64,000 nt of DNA, from positions 1 to 64,000 of the forward strand of contig JAATGQ010000120.1 of NCBI GenBank assembly GCA_015654595.1. The letters run 5' to 3'. This document shows positions 41,928 to 50,817 of this stretch, piece by piece. The DNA is from Chitinophagales bacterium. Its GTDB lineage: Bacteria > Bacteroidota > Bacteroidia > Chitinophagales > Chitinophagaceae. How positions within the stretch are numbered: the stretch's first letter is position 1; every line of letters begins with the position of its first letter. A program made the position numbers and the translations under genes. The notes beneath the pieces are model-generated. The model saw only the letters and a list, made by a program, of their open reading frames with translations, had not been told where the DNA came from and searched no databases.

Positions 41928-42680
41928 ATGTCCACTGCCGGTCAAAATCTGAAATACCTCCGTAAGTTGAGAGGTTGGACCCAGGAAGAGTTTGCCGCAA
42001 AGCTCGGTATCAAACGTTCTCTACTGGGTGCTTATGAAGAAGAAAGAGCCGAACCGAGGCTGGAAGTTCTGGAAATAGTCGCGGATATGTTCAGGCTTAC
42101 GCTGGATGATTTGTTGCGTAAGGAGTTGAGCGATACAAAAGCAGGAAGCTATCTGTCCAAAAGAAGGGCGCAAAAGCTGGTGGCCCCGTCCAACGATATC
42201 CAGCTGGTGCCGGTCAAAGCTGCAGCTGGTTACCTCGCTGGTTATGCTGATCCTGAATTTCTTGATGAATTGAATACTTTCACGCTTCCCATGCTGGCGC
42301 CTGGCAATTACCGGGCTTTTGAAATTGTAGGGGACTCTATGCTGCCTACGCCCAGCGGTTCTGTTATCGTCGGAGAGAAAGTAGACGACATGGAAGAAGT
42401 AAAGACCAATCAGACCTATATCGTTGTTTCCCGGAATGAAGGGATCGTCTATAAAAGAGTGGTGAAGAATAATAAGGCGAAGACAAAGTTGACGCTGGTA
42501 AGTGATAATACGGCGTATCAGCCTTATAATGTCAATACCGATGATGTGCTGGAAGTCTGGAAGGCGCAGATGGTGATCAGCAAGGCGAACACCCAGCACA
42601 GATGGGATGTGAATCAGCTGGCCAGCCTCGTTTCCAATCTGCAGGACCAGGTGACGACGCTGAAAAAGAAAATGAATTAG
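41928..42680 (+). CDS. XRE-family transcriptional regulator with S24 (LexA-like) domain
   Basis: HTH LRKLRGWTQEEFAAKLGIKRSLLGAYEEERAEP; S24 EIVGDSMLPTPSGSVIVGEKVDD and IVYKRVV. Confidence 0.92.
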   Translation: MSTAGQNLKYLRKLRGWTQEEFAAKLGIKRSLLGAYEEERAEPRLEVLEIVADMFRLTLDDLLRKELSDTKAGSYLSKRRAQKLVAPSNDIQLVPVKAAAGYLAGYADPEFLDELNTFTLPMLAPGNYRAFEIVGDSMLPTPSGSVIVGEKVDDMEEVKTNQTYIVVSRNEGIVYKRVVKNNKAKTKLTLVSDNTAYQPYNVNTDDVLEVWKAQMVISKANTQHRWDVNQLASLVSNLQDQVTTLKKKMN

Positions 42681-42704
42681 GCCCGGCGGGGATGGGCGCG
42701 GGCG

Positions 42705-42816
42705 GAGCTGCGTGGCTGGCAATGGCGCTGCATGCGTAGAAAGAGCTGCGCGGGTGATGATGGCGTCGGATCTGTGAAAGGCTGCGCGGCTAGTGGTGGT
42801 GGTGCATCTGGGTAAG
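42705..42816. repeat. Degenerate ~38-bp tandem repeat, about 3 copies
   Basis: GAGCTGCGTGGCTGGCAATGGCGCTGCATGCGTAGAAA / GAGCTGCGCGGGTGATGATGGCGTCGGATCTGTGAAAG / GCTGCGCGGCTAGTGGTGGTGGTGCATCTGGGTAAG. Confidence 0.5.
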
Positions 42817-42833
42817 GAGCGTGGCGGCGGGCT

Positions 42834-43751
42834 TTACAGGCCGTAGATATCTTTCGCGGCGCGAAAGGTGTTGCAGTGGGCTTCGACGATGACGCGTATA
42901 TCTTTTGAATATCCCCCGCCCATGGCTGTCACACAAGGGATGTTTCTTTGCTGCAATTGCGAGTATACAAATATGTCTCTGCGACGGCACCCGTCCAGCG
43001 AAACATTCAGTTTGCCAAACTGATCCGAAGCCAGGATGTCTACCCCTGACAGAAAGAATACCAGCTCGGGCTTTACCCGCTGCAGCAGCGGAGGCAGGTG
43101 TGTCTGCAACAAAGCCAGATAGCCTTCATCATCTAATCCGTCTTCGAGTGGAACGTCATAGTCCGATGTCTCTTTTCGGAAAGGGTAGTTGTGCGCCCCA
43201 TGCATACTAAAGGTAAACACCCTTGGCTCCTGTTGGAAAAGACTGGCTGTCCCATTGCCCTGGTGTACGTCGAGATCGACGATCAACATGCGGCTTACCG
43301 TCCGTTGCTGCAGCATATAGTTGGCTGCCACCCCAAAATCGTTCAGCAAACAGAAGCCTTCCCCGCGATCGGCAAACGCATGATGAGTGCCTCCCGCGAC
43401 ATTCAACGAAACGCCATTCCTTAACGCATAGCCGCAACAATCGATCGTACCCTGTGTCAAAACCAACTCCCGCCGTGTCAGCTCGGGGGAAGGCGGCAGT
43501 CCGATCGCCCTGGCCTCTTTTGCGCTCAGCCGCTGGTGGGCGAGCTTGTCCCAATACTCCGGCGTATGCGTCAGCAATACCGTTTCCTCCGAACAAGCCT
43601 CCGGCTCGAAGAAGTTTTCGGGCCCAAGGCAGCCCTCATATTGCAGCTGTCCAGGGATCAACTCATATTTTATCATGGGAAACCGATGTCCGTCCGGAAC
43701 AGGATGGGCATATAGCCCGGAATATGCTACTTTAAACTCCCTCTTTCCCAT
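42834..43751 (-). CDS. Histone deacetylase-like (class I HDAC/AcuC fold) protein
   Basis: NVAGGTHHAFADRGEGFCLLNDFGVAA, LIVDLDVHQGNGTASLF, GVDILASDQFGKLNVS. Confidence 0.94.
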   Translation of the reverse strand: MGKREFKVAYSGLYAHPVPDGHRFPMIKYELIPGQLQYEGCLGPENFFEPEACSEETVLLTHTPEYWDKLAHQRLSAKEARAIGLPPSPELTRRELVLTQGTIDCCGYALRNGVSLNVAGGTHHAFADRGEGFCLLNDFGVAANYMLQQRTVSRMLIVDLDVHQGNGTASLFQQEPRVFTFSMHGAHNYPFRKETSDYDVPLEDGLDDEGYLALLQTHLPPLLQRVKPELVFFLSGVDILASDQFGKLNVSLDGCRRRDIFVYSQLQQRNIPCVTAMGGGYSKDIRVIVEAHCNTFRAAKDIYGL

Positions 43752-43757
43752 CGCCTC

Positions 43758-44678
43758 TTATTGTATTTGCAGAATGGAGCCCCAGCCCTTTACACCGAAG
43801 CCCGCAGGGCGATGATGACGCTCGTCCCGCGCTGTCCGATTGCTGCCCGGTTCATGATTGGATGGTATCCTGCTGCGCTGGAAGAAATGACCGCCCCTTT
43901 CACCGCCGGCGGGCGGAAGGATGGCAAATACATTGGCATCGGCGGGCGCATCGATGGAAACCGTACCGGTGAACTTGCCAAAGGCCGGTAATATCGCGTA
44001 GGACGAACCAAAATAAAAACAAGGGAACTGTAAAGCCTGTTTGCCCATTCCCCGGATGCGGATACCGGGGTGGATGTGGCCGGAGAAATAGTATAGGGGT
44101 TCCTGTGTGTCGCCGGATGCGGTCAGCCCGGCTTTTTCGGACTCGCTCGCTGCTGCGCTTGCCTTTTCGCTTTGGGCTGGTGTGGCGGCAGCCAGCGGCC
44201 GGCAAACAACAGTGTCTTCCTCTATTTCCGTTATGTCGTGAACAAAACCAAAGGGGCCTATTTTCAGGAGACCGGCGCAAAGGCTGATCCCGGCCTGGAC
44301 ATACCAGTCTTCGTGGAGGATGTCGTGATTGCCTTCGATCAGGCTGATCTGCAGATCGGGAAAATCATCCCGCCACTTTCGGAACAGGTTCAGCTCCTTA
44401 TTCTCCCGGCTATGAAAAAGATCGCCTACGACTAACAACTGACGGGGCTGGAAATATTGTATCTGACACAAAAGACGCAACAGATCCTCGCGATATACCG
44501 ACTGCGGCACTGCAATCCCCGCTTTCCGGAAATGTCCCGTCTTGCCAAAGTGAAGATCCGAAACGATCAAAGCCTTTTCCTCCTCCCAGTATAAACACCT
44601 ATCCGGAGAAAGCCACAAATGCTGATCTTTTATGTGATATGGAAATGCCGGCTGCATAGTTAATACTCCTTGTTGCAA
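43758..44678 (-). CDS. pdeM: Ligase-associated DNA damage response endonuclease PdeM-like (metallophosphoesterase)
   Basis: LIVSDLHFGKTGHFRKAGIAVP, VVGDLFHS, IEGNHDIL, YYFSGHIHPGIRIRG. Confidence 0.88.
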   Translation of the reverse strand: MQQGVLTMQPAFPYHIKDQHLWLSPDRCLYWEEEKALIVSDLHFGKTGHFRKAGIAVPQSVYREDLLRLLCQIQYFQPRQLLVVGDLFHSRENKELNLFRKWRDDFPDLQISLIEGNHDILHEDWYVQAGISLCAGLLKIGPFGFVHDITEIEEDTVVCRPLAAATPAQSEKASAAASESEKAGLTASGDTQEPLYYFSGHIHPGIRIRGMGKQALQFPCFYFGSSYAILPAFGKFTGTVSIDAPADANVFAILPPAGGERGGHFFQRSRIPSNHEPGSNRTARDERHHRPAGFGVKGWGSILQIQ

Positions 44679-44708
44679 ATGTAAGAACCCTGATCCATTT
44701 GACGCAGT

Positions 44709-47378
44709 TTACCTCAACTGTGCCTGCATCTTCCTGACGCGATCCTCCAGCTTTTCGGAAGAAAGGTCTTCCCGCATACTATCTACCTTCAGAGGGAAAC
44801 AAAAAGGCGTAAGTTTTTCCGGCCATCTCAGTACGATGGTTCCCTTTCCAATCCGCTCCAGCATATTCCGCAGGCGCAGCTCCTCCATCTGCTGATCCAT
44901 CACCTCGTTGTAGGCCTGGCGCAACAGCAGATTATGCGGGTCATACTCGCTGAATACGTTGAACAGCAAAGATGCGGAGGCCTGCAGGTGCCTGGCCTTT
45001 GTATGTTCTCCCGGATATCCCTGGAAGATCAATCCGCCGATGACCGAGATATCTCTGAACTTGCGCCTGGCCATTTCCGCGCTGTTGACGCTTCGCTGGA
45101 TATCTGCCGTCAGGTTATCCAGGCTGAACAGCTCATAGGCATTGGAGTCGTCCAGCGGGATCGGTTGATCGCTCAGTAACTCGAATCCATAGTCGTTCAT
45201 TGCAAACGAAAAGCTGATGGGGGTGTCCCGGCTTATCCGGTAAGCCAGTAAAGCCGCCATTGCTTCGTGGACCAATCTTCCTTCAAAGGGATAAGCAAAT
45301 AAATGGAAGCCGTCCCTTGTCTCGATCTGCTCGATCAGCAATTCGTTTTCCTTCGGCATATAGGACAGGGCTGCCTGTAACTCAAACAGGGGTCGTAAGA
45401 CCTGTAGTTCGATGTCTACACCAGCTGACTTTATGACTTTTATTTCGTGGTCACGGCCTGTTGGTTTGGCTGCCGCGTTGGTTGGAGTTGTTGCTGCCGG
45501 GAGAGGCGCTGCCGCACGGGGAGAGGCATTTGCTGCTTTTTTCGTGCCGCCGGCCGCCGGAGCTTTTTCGAGGGGCGCCGCTGGCCCGGGCTCCGCGTCC
45601 TTTGCCGGCGTTTGCACGAGGGTCGACGCCTCATCCAGCTTTCGCCGCAGCATCATCCCCAGGTTGGTCGACAGGGGCATTCGTCCGCCGTTCCAACTGG
45701 GTACTCTCGACTTCTTTGCGTTCGATTTCCGGACCAGCACTGTCATTTCCTTGATCGCGACAAATTCCAGCACCCTGCCCGCCAGCGTAAAAACCTCGCC
45801 GGGATCGAGCCGCGAAACAAAATACTCTTCGATCATCCCGACAAAACCGCCGCTGGTGAATTTCACTTTTAACATCGCATCACTGACGATCGTTCCGATA
45901 TGCAGCCGGTGCCGCATCGCTACCCGACGGCTATTGATCTTATACAATCCGCCTTCCATGATCTCGACTTTTTTGTACTCGTCGTATTGCTGAAGCGCGT
46001 CGCCGCCCTGGGTAATAAAGTGCAGGATCTCCCGCCACTCGTCTTCCGTCATCAATTCATAACAGTAGGTTTTTTTCAGTTCGGCAAAGATCATTTCCGG
46101 ATAGAACCCATCGCCTACAGCCAGCGTACACAGGTATTGGATCAATACGTCAAAGCAAAGCAGCATTGGTTCCCTGCTTTCGATCAGGCCCTCCTGCATC
46201 GCCGATTTTAATGCGGCTGCCTCCATCAGCTCCAGCGAATGCGTCGGTAAAAAATAGATCTTGCTGACCTGTCCCGGCTGGTGTCCGCTTCGTCCTGCCC
46301 GTTGCAGAAAGCGAGCCACACCTTTCGGACTACCCACCTGAATAACCGTCTCCACCGGCCGGAAGTCGACGCCAAGGTCAAGGCTTGCCGTACATACGAC
46401 CGCCTTCAACTTACCCTCATGGAGCGCTTCCTCTACCCAGGTTCTCAACTCCATATCGATGGACCCGTGGTGTAGGGCGATCGCGCCCGCCAGATCGGGA
46501 CAAACGGTTAACAGACTCTGATACCAGATCTCGCTCATCCCTCTTGTATTGATAAAGATCAGCGTCGTCCTGCTCTTCTCGAGAACAGGGATGACTTTTT
46601 GGATCAGCTTTAAACCGAGATGACCCGCCCAGGGATATTTTTCTATCTCGTCGGGAAGGATCGATTCCACGTCGATCGGTTTGTCCATCTGCGCGCGGAC
46701 GATAAACCCTGCGTCAGGCCCTGCGCTGCGCAACCCCAGCGAAGCCAGCAGCACATCCTTTGCCTGCAGCAAATTGCCGATCGTGGCGCTGATGCCGATG
46801 ATCGAGCATCCGCCGTTCTTTACGCCCACGATACGCGACAGCGCCAGTTCTACCTGTACGCCCCGTTTGCTGCCCAGCAATTCATGCCATTCGTCTACGG
46901 CGATGACGCGCAGGTTTCGGAACATATCCGCATAGCCCTTTTGCCCGATCAGCAGATGCAGGGATTCCGGCGTAATGATCAGCACCTCGGGCATCCGCCG
47001 CTTCTGCCGCTGCCGCTCGCTCATCTCCGTATCGCCATTGCGCGACCCGATCTGCCAGCGCATACCCAGCTCTCTTACGACGGCGTCCATTGCCCGCGCA
47101 ATATCCTTGGCCAGCGCCCGTAGTGGAGAGACCCACAGCAATTGCAGCCCTTTGTTTTCCTGTTTTTGATAATCATCCGGATGACGATTGATAAAATCGA
47201 TCAGCATCCCCAGAAAGACCGAGAAGGTCTTTCCGCAACCCGTAGGCGCATTGACAAGACCGCTCTCTCCATTCAGGATATGCTGCCAGGTCTCCTCCTG
47301 GAAGGAAAAGGGTTGACGGCCCTGTTGCTCCATCCATTCTTTTATTACCTGGTATCCCTTCGTTTCTTTTAATAACAT
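44709..47378 (-). CDS. Ligase-associated DNA damage response DEXH-box helicase (Lhr-core type)
   Basis: NAPTGCGKTFSVFLG, VDEWHELLGSKRG, FINTRGMSEIWYQSLL, LQRAGRSGHQPGQ. Confidence 0.94.
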   Translation of the reverse strand: MLLKETKGYQVIKEWMEQQGRQPFSFQEETWQHILNGESGLVNAPTGCGKTFSVFLGMLIDFINRHPDDYQKQENKGLQLLWVSPLRALAKDIARAMDAVVRELGMRWQIGSRNGDTEMSERQRQKRRMPEVLIITPESLHLLIGQKGYADMFRNLRVIAVDEWHELLGSKRGVQVELALSRIVGVKNGGCSIIGISATIGNLLQAKDVLLASLGLRSAGPDAGFIVRAQMDKPIDVESILPDEIEKYPWAGHLGLKLIQKVIPVLEKSRTTLIFINTRGMSEIWYQSLLTVCPDLAGAIALHHGSIDMELRTWVEEALHEGKLKAVVCTASLDLGVDFRPVETVIQVGSPKGVARFLQRAGRSGHQPGQVSKIYFLPTHSLELMEAAALKSAMQEGLIESREPMLLCFDVLIQYLCTLAVGDGFYPEMIFAELKKTYCYELMTEDEWREILHFITQGGDALQQYDEYKKVEIMEGGLYKINSRRVAMRHRLHIGTIVSDAMLKVKFTSGGFVGMIEEYFVSRLDPGEVFTLAGRVLEFVAIKEMTVLVRKSNAKKSRVPSWNGGRMPLSTNLGMMLRRKLDEASTLVQTPAKDAEPGPAAPLEKAPAAGGTKKAANASPRAAAPLPAATTPTNAAAKPTGRDHEIKVIKSAGVDIELQVLRPLFELQAALSYMPKENELLIEQIETRDGFHLFAYPFEGRLVHEAMAALLAYRISRDTPISFSFAMNDYGFELLSDQPIPLDDSNAYELFSLDNLTADIQRSVNSAEMARRKFRDISVIGGLIFQGYPGEHTKARHLQASASLLFNVFSEYDPHNLLLRQAYNEVMDQQMEELRLRNMLERIGKGTIVLRWPEKLTPFCFPLKVDSMREDLSSEKLEDRVRKMQAQLR

Positions 47379-47609
47379 ATTTTATTCTCCCATTCCGACG
47401 CTGAAATGATGCGTCCATCTATATATACTTAATCTCGTTTTAACCGAAGAATTAATTTTCTTTCATTAAGCGCAATTTAATGGAAAGGGATGCGATCGTT
47501 GTTTAATTTAACAAAATAAACGATGATCGATACAACCATTCAAACCTGCATTCGTGCCCGTTCAGCGACACCATCGGAGGCTTCGCCCGCCGTTGCTAAC
47601 CTTTCTTTT

Positions 47610-48989
47610 CTATAACGTTTTCAGATATTCGATTATCGCCCTTCGATCCTGTTCGCTAAGCCGATCTCCGAAAGTATGCCCGGTATTCCCATATCCGGGC
47701 AACTTCGTGTTATAGACGGCTGTGCCGCGCGGTCCTTTTTCGGTCACATATTTCCAGCCCACCTGCGAATAGTCGTATTGGGGGTGATCAAAGTCCCTCG
47801 ACCAATATGTAGGACGAAGCCGGCTGTTCAATAGTGCCTCCAGCGTCGGCACCGATCCGTTGTGAAGGTAGGGCGCCGTGATCCAGATCCCGTCAAGGGG
47901 TGGCGCGATATAACCGCTATAGGGTTCGAGACGGGCGGGATGATCGCCTTTTGAAAACCAGCTATTGTTAAACCATTCCACGAATTGCGGATCCTGGTAG
48001 TTGCTGCTGTACAAAATAGAATCGGTTCCTATGATCGACTCCGGGATCAACAGGTTGGGATAATCACTGGCATCGCCATAATGCCCATGACATTTTGAAC
48101 AGTTTTGTACAAACAGGATACCGCCGCGTTTGGCCAGTGATTGATCGATAGTATTGGGGTAAGGGGGCGGCTTTAAGGTATAGATATAGGCCAGCACGTC
48201 GTTGATACGATTATCTACCGATCTTGCCTCGCTGCTATCGCTGACCGTCAATAGATTGGACGCCATCAGAAAACGGCCGAAGTCACCCCTTCCAAATCCA
48301 TTGTAAAACATCGCGTGTTTTTTCCTGAGCAGCCACCACGGCGGCACGTCCGTCGGTATCACCATCCCTTTCGTATCGATAACCGGGGTGTCGCTCCAGC
48401 GCAAGGTCTGCGGGTCACGGTGCGCCACCAATACAGCGGCCAGTCTGTCTGCCGAGTTTACCCCCCGCACCTCCGTATACAATTCACCCCCGATGGTCTT
48501 CATTGCCGTCAGAAAGGGTGCTGCCGCTTCATACTTACCGGGGTTTCGCTTCAGCACTGCCTGTACCATCGCAGCGGCCTTTGGATTCAGTTTCTGCCGG
48601 TCCGTAAAATCGATCATCGTATTGCCAAGTCCGATGTATAGTTGATTGTCGAAAACCTGTGCATGACACTGCAGGCAATTGGGCGCAACGACCATCTCGC
48701 CATTGGGCGCCCTGACTGCCGTGTATTCATGACTAATTACGGCATTTGGACCTTCCCGGTGCAGATAATTCGTGGTGGTTTGTCCAAAACCCAGCAGGAA
48801 GTAAGAGTAGGGGATACCGCTTTTTATATAATCTCCTGTTGTCAGATACTGATATCCGCTGGCCGGATCCCCGCTGCGCTGCGGACTTGCAGGAATCACC
48901 TGCGGCTCTTCCCCGGGAGGTCCTTTTATGATCGCCGTAAACGCCAATCCCGCCAGCGCCACCAGACTCAATACCATCACTTTTTTCAT
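47610..48989 (-). CDS. Di-heme c-type cytochrome
   Basis: Two CxxCH motifs (CLQCH, CSKCH), N-terminal signal, C-terminal LSEQDRRAIIEYLKTL. Confidence 0.85.
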   Translation of the reverse strand: MKKVMVLSLVALAGLAFTAIIKGPPGEEPQVIPASPQRSGDPASGYQYLTTGDYIKSGIPYSYFLLGFGQTTTNYLHREGPNAVISHEYTAVRAPNGEMVVAPNCLQCHAQVFDNQLYIGLGNTMIDFTDRQKLNPKAAAMVQAVLKRNPGKYEAAAPFLTAMKTIGGELYTEVRGVNSADRLAAVLVAHRDPQTLRWSDTPVIDTKGMVIPTDVPPWWLLRKKHAMFYNGFGRGDFGRFLMASNLLTVSDSSEARSVDNRINDVLAYIYTLKPPPYPNTIDQSLAKRGGILFVQNCSKCHGHYGDASDYPNLLIPESIIGTDSILYSSNYQDPQFVEWFNNSWFSKGDHPARLEPYSGYIAPPLDGIWITAPYLHNGSVPTLEALLNSRLRPTYWSRDFDHPQYDYSQVGWKYVTEKGPRGTAVYNTKLPGYGNTGHTFGDRLSEQDRRAIIEYLKTL

Positions 48990-49002
48990 TCACTAAATTT
49001 AA

Positions 49003-50817
49003 TTACTTCCCGTAGAGTTCCAGCAGCTTTTTCAAATCATCCAGCGTATCGATCTCATCGACCTTCTTGTCCTTTCTCCAGCGGTTCATCCTCGGGAAGC
49101 GCAATGCCACCCCGGACTTGTGCCGCGCCGAGGCGGCTATCCCTTCAAAGGCGATCTCGAATACAAGTTCGGGCTTTACCGTCCGGACCGGTCCGAATTT
49201 TTCAATGGAGTTTTTACGCACAAAGCTATCCACCTCCGACAATTCCTTATCCGTCAGTCCTGAGTAAGCCTTTGCAAAGGTCACCAGCTGCTGGCCGTCC
49301 CGGACGGCGAAGGTGTAGTCGGTATACAGGTTGCTTCTCCGGCCATGTCCCTTTTGGGCATAGACCAGGACGGCGTCGATCACCAGCGGGTCGATCTTCC
49401 ATTTCCACCAGTCGCCTCGTTTGCGTCCTACCTGGTAGGGAGAATTTTTCCGCTTCAACATAACGCCTTCGCTGCCCCGATCTCTCGATAATTTGCGGGC
49501 TTCCGTTAACTGTTCCCAGGTTTCAAATTGAATCACCGGCGACAGACGCAGCAAGGGATGGTTTGCGGCCGCCACTACGATTTCCAGCTGCCGTCGTCTT
49601 TCTTCCAAGGGTCGGCTCCGCCAGTCTTCGCCGTTGTATTCGAGAAGGTCGTAGGCGATGAAGCCGACGGGTACTTCTTTCAGGTGTTTTTTGGTGACGT
49701 TCTTGCGGCCTATCCGCGTTTGCAACGCGGAGAAAGTGAGGATGGATGGCTCGCCCATTGGGGTGGGGCTGCCCGATGGAGGCAAGCTGGCTGAGGTTTC
49801 CTGTGCTGCAGGTCCAAACCCAATGATCTCGCCGTCGAGGACTGTGCCTTCGGGCAGCCGGTCTTTTAGTTCCTGGTATTCCGGAAACTTATCCGTCATC
49901 AGTTCTTCGCCGCGGCTCCAGGCGAACAGGTCGCCGCCGCGTTTGATCAACTCTCCCCTGATCCCATCCCACTTCCATTCCGCCTGCCAGAGAGCTGGCT
50001 CGCCAAGCGCGGCTAATTCATCTTCAAGCGCATAGGCCAGGTAGAAAGGATAGGGGCGGGATAGGCTGCCGCTGCCTTCTTCGCTTAACAGGGCTGAAAA
50101 GGAAATACTGGCCGGGTCCCAGTCGCCGCTGATGCGATGCGCGATTACCGCTGCATCCACGCCAACGGTCTTTGCCAGTGCATTGACGATCATCTTCTGG
50201 GAGACCCCAATGCGGAACTCCCCCGTGATCAGTTTATTAAACACAAAGCGCTCGTCCTTATTCATTCTGTTCCAGCACCACTGTATAAACGCTTTTTTGT
50301 CCATCTCTTCTTTTTTGCCGATAGCGATCAGCGCTGCGAGGTACCAGGATAGACTGCCGTCGCCGCGAGCCGCCTCGGTGTAGGGGCGAGCACCGGAGAC
50401 AGCCTCGGTGTTGGGGGAAGGGTCGGGGGCCGCCTCGAAGTTGGGGGGAGGGGCGGCAATAGGGGCGGTGCTGGCGGCGGCGAGGACGTCTTGTTGCCGC
50501 ATGTCGCCGGCTTCCGGGAGCAGGAGCGCGATGGTCTCTGCCAGGTCGCCCACCGTGTGATAGCTTTCTTCAAACAACCAGGCGGGCAGCGCGGTGATCT
50601 CCATACTCCATTCTGCCAGCTGCCGCGCGTTGACCGTTCGCTTTGGCTTACGACCGCTGAACAGCGCAATGACCCAAACTTTGTCGGCGTCTTCTGCCGT
50701 AGAAAAATAGTGCGTCAGCGCATCCAGCTTTTCATTGGTTTTGGTCGTCGTTCCCAGAAGGACGACCAGCTCCGCGAAATGCCGCATGCCTTTGTTGATA
50801 TTTGCTGTGGCTGTCAT
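49003..50817 (-). CDS. ATP-dependent DNA ligase (ligase-associated repair cluster)
   Basis: Nucleotidyltransferase motif I EWKWDGIRGELIKRGGDLFAWSRGEELMTDKFPE, LDGEIIGF, EGVMLKRKNSPYQVGRKRGDWWKWK. Confidence 0.95.
   Translation of the reverse strand: MTATANINKGMRHFAELVVLLGTTTKTNEKLDALTHYFSTAEDADKVWVIALFSGRKPKRTVNARQLAEWSMEITALPAWLFEESYHTVGDLAETIALLLPEAGDMRQQDVLAAASTAPIAAPPPNFEAAPDPSPNTEAVSGARPYTEAARGDGSLSWYLAALIAIGKKEEMDKKAFIQWCWNRMNKDERFVFNKLITGEFRIGVSQKMIVNALAKTVGVDAAVIAHRISGDWDPASISFSALLSEEGSGSLSRPYPFYLAYALEDELAALGEPALWQAEWKWDGIRGELIKRGGDLFAWSRGEELMTDKFPEYQELKDRLPEGTVLDGEIIGFGPAAQETSASLPPSGSPTPMGEPSILTFSALQTRIGRKNVTKKHLKEVPVGFIAYDLLEYNGEDWRSRPLEERRRQLEIVVAAANHPLLRLSPVIQFETWEQLTEARKLSRDRGSEGVMLKRKNSPYQVGRKRGDWWKWKIDPLVIDAVLVYAQKGHGRRSNLYTDYTFAVRDGQQLVTFAKAYSGLTDKELSEVDSFVRKNSIEKFGPVRTVKPELVFEIAFEGIAASARHKSGVALRFPRMNRWRKDKKVDEIDTLDDLKKLLELYGK
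50356..50445 (-). repeat. 30-bp in-frame tandem repeat x3 within the DNA ligase gene
   Basis: Encodes PNFEAAPDPS / PNTEAVSGAR / PYTEAARGDG; three consecutive 30-bp units at 50416-50445, 50386-50415, 50356-50385. Confidence 0.85.

Noticed and set aside
44676-44683. TACATTTG on the minus strand before pdeM, matching the Bacteroidota -7 consensus TAnnTTTG
   Set aside because: No matching -33 element at suitable spacing, and it lies in a ~30-bp gap likely to be intra-operonic.
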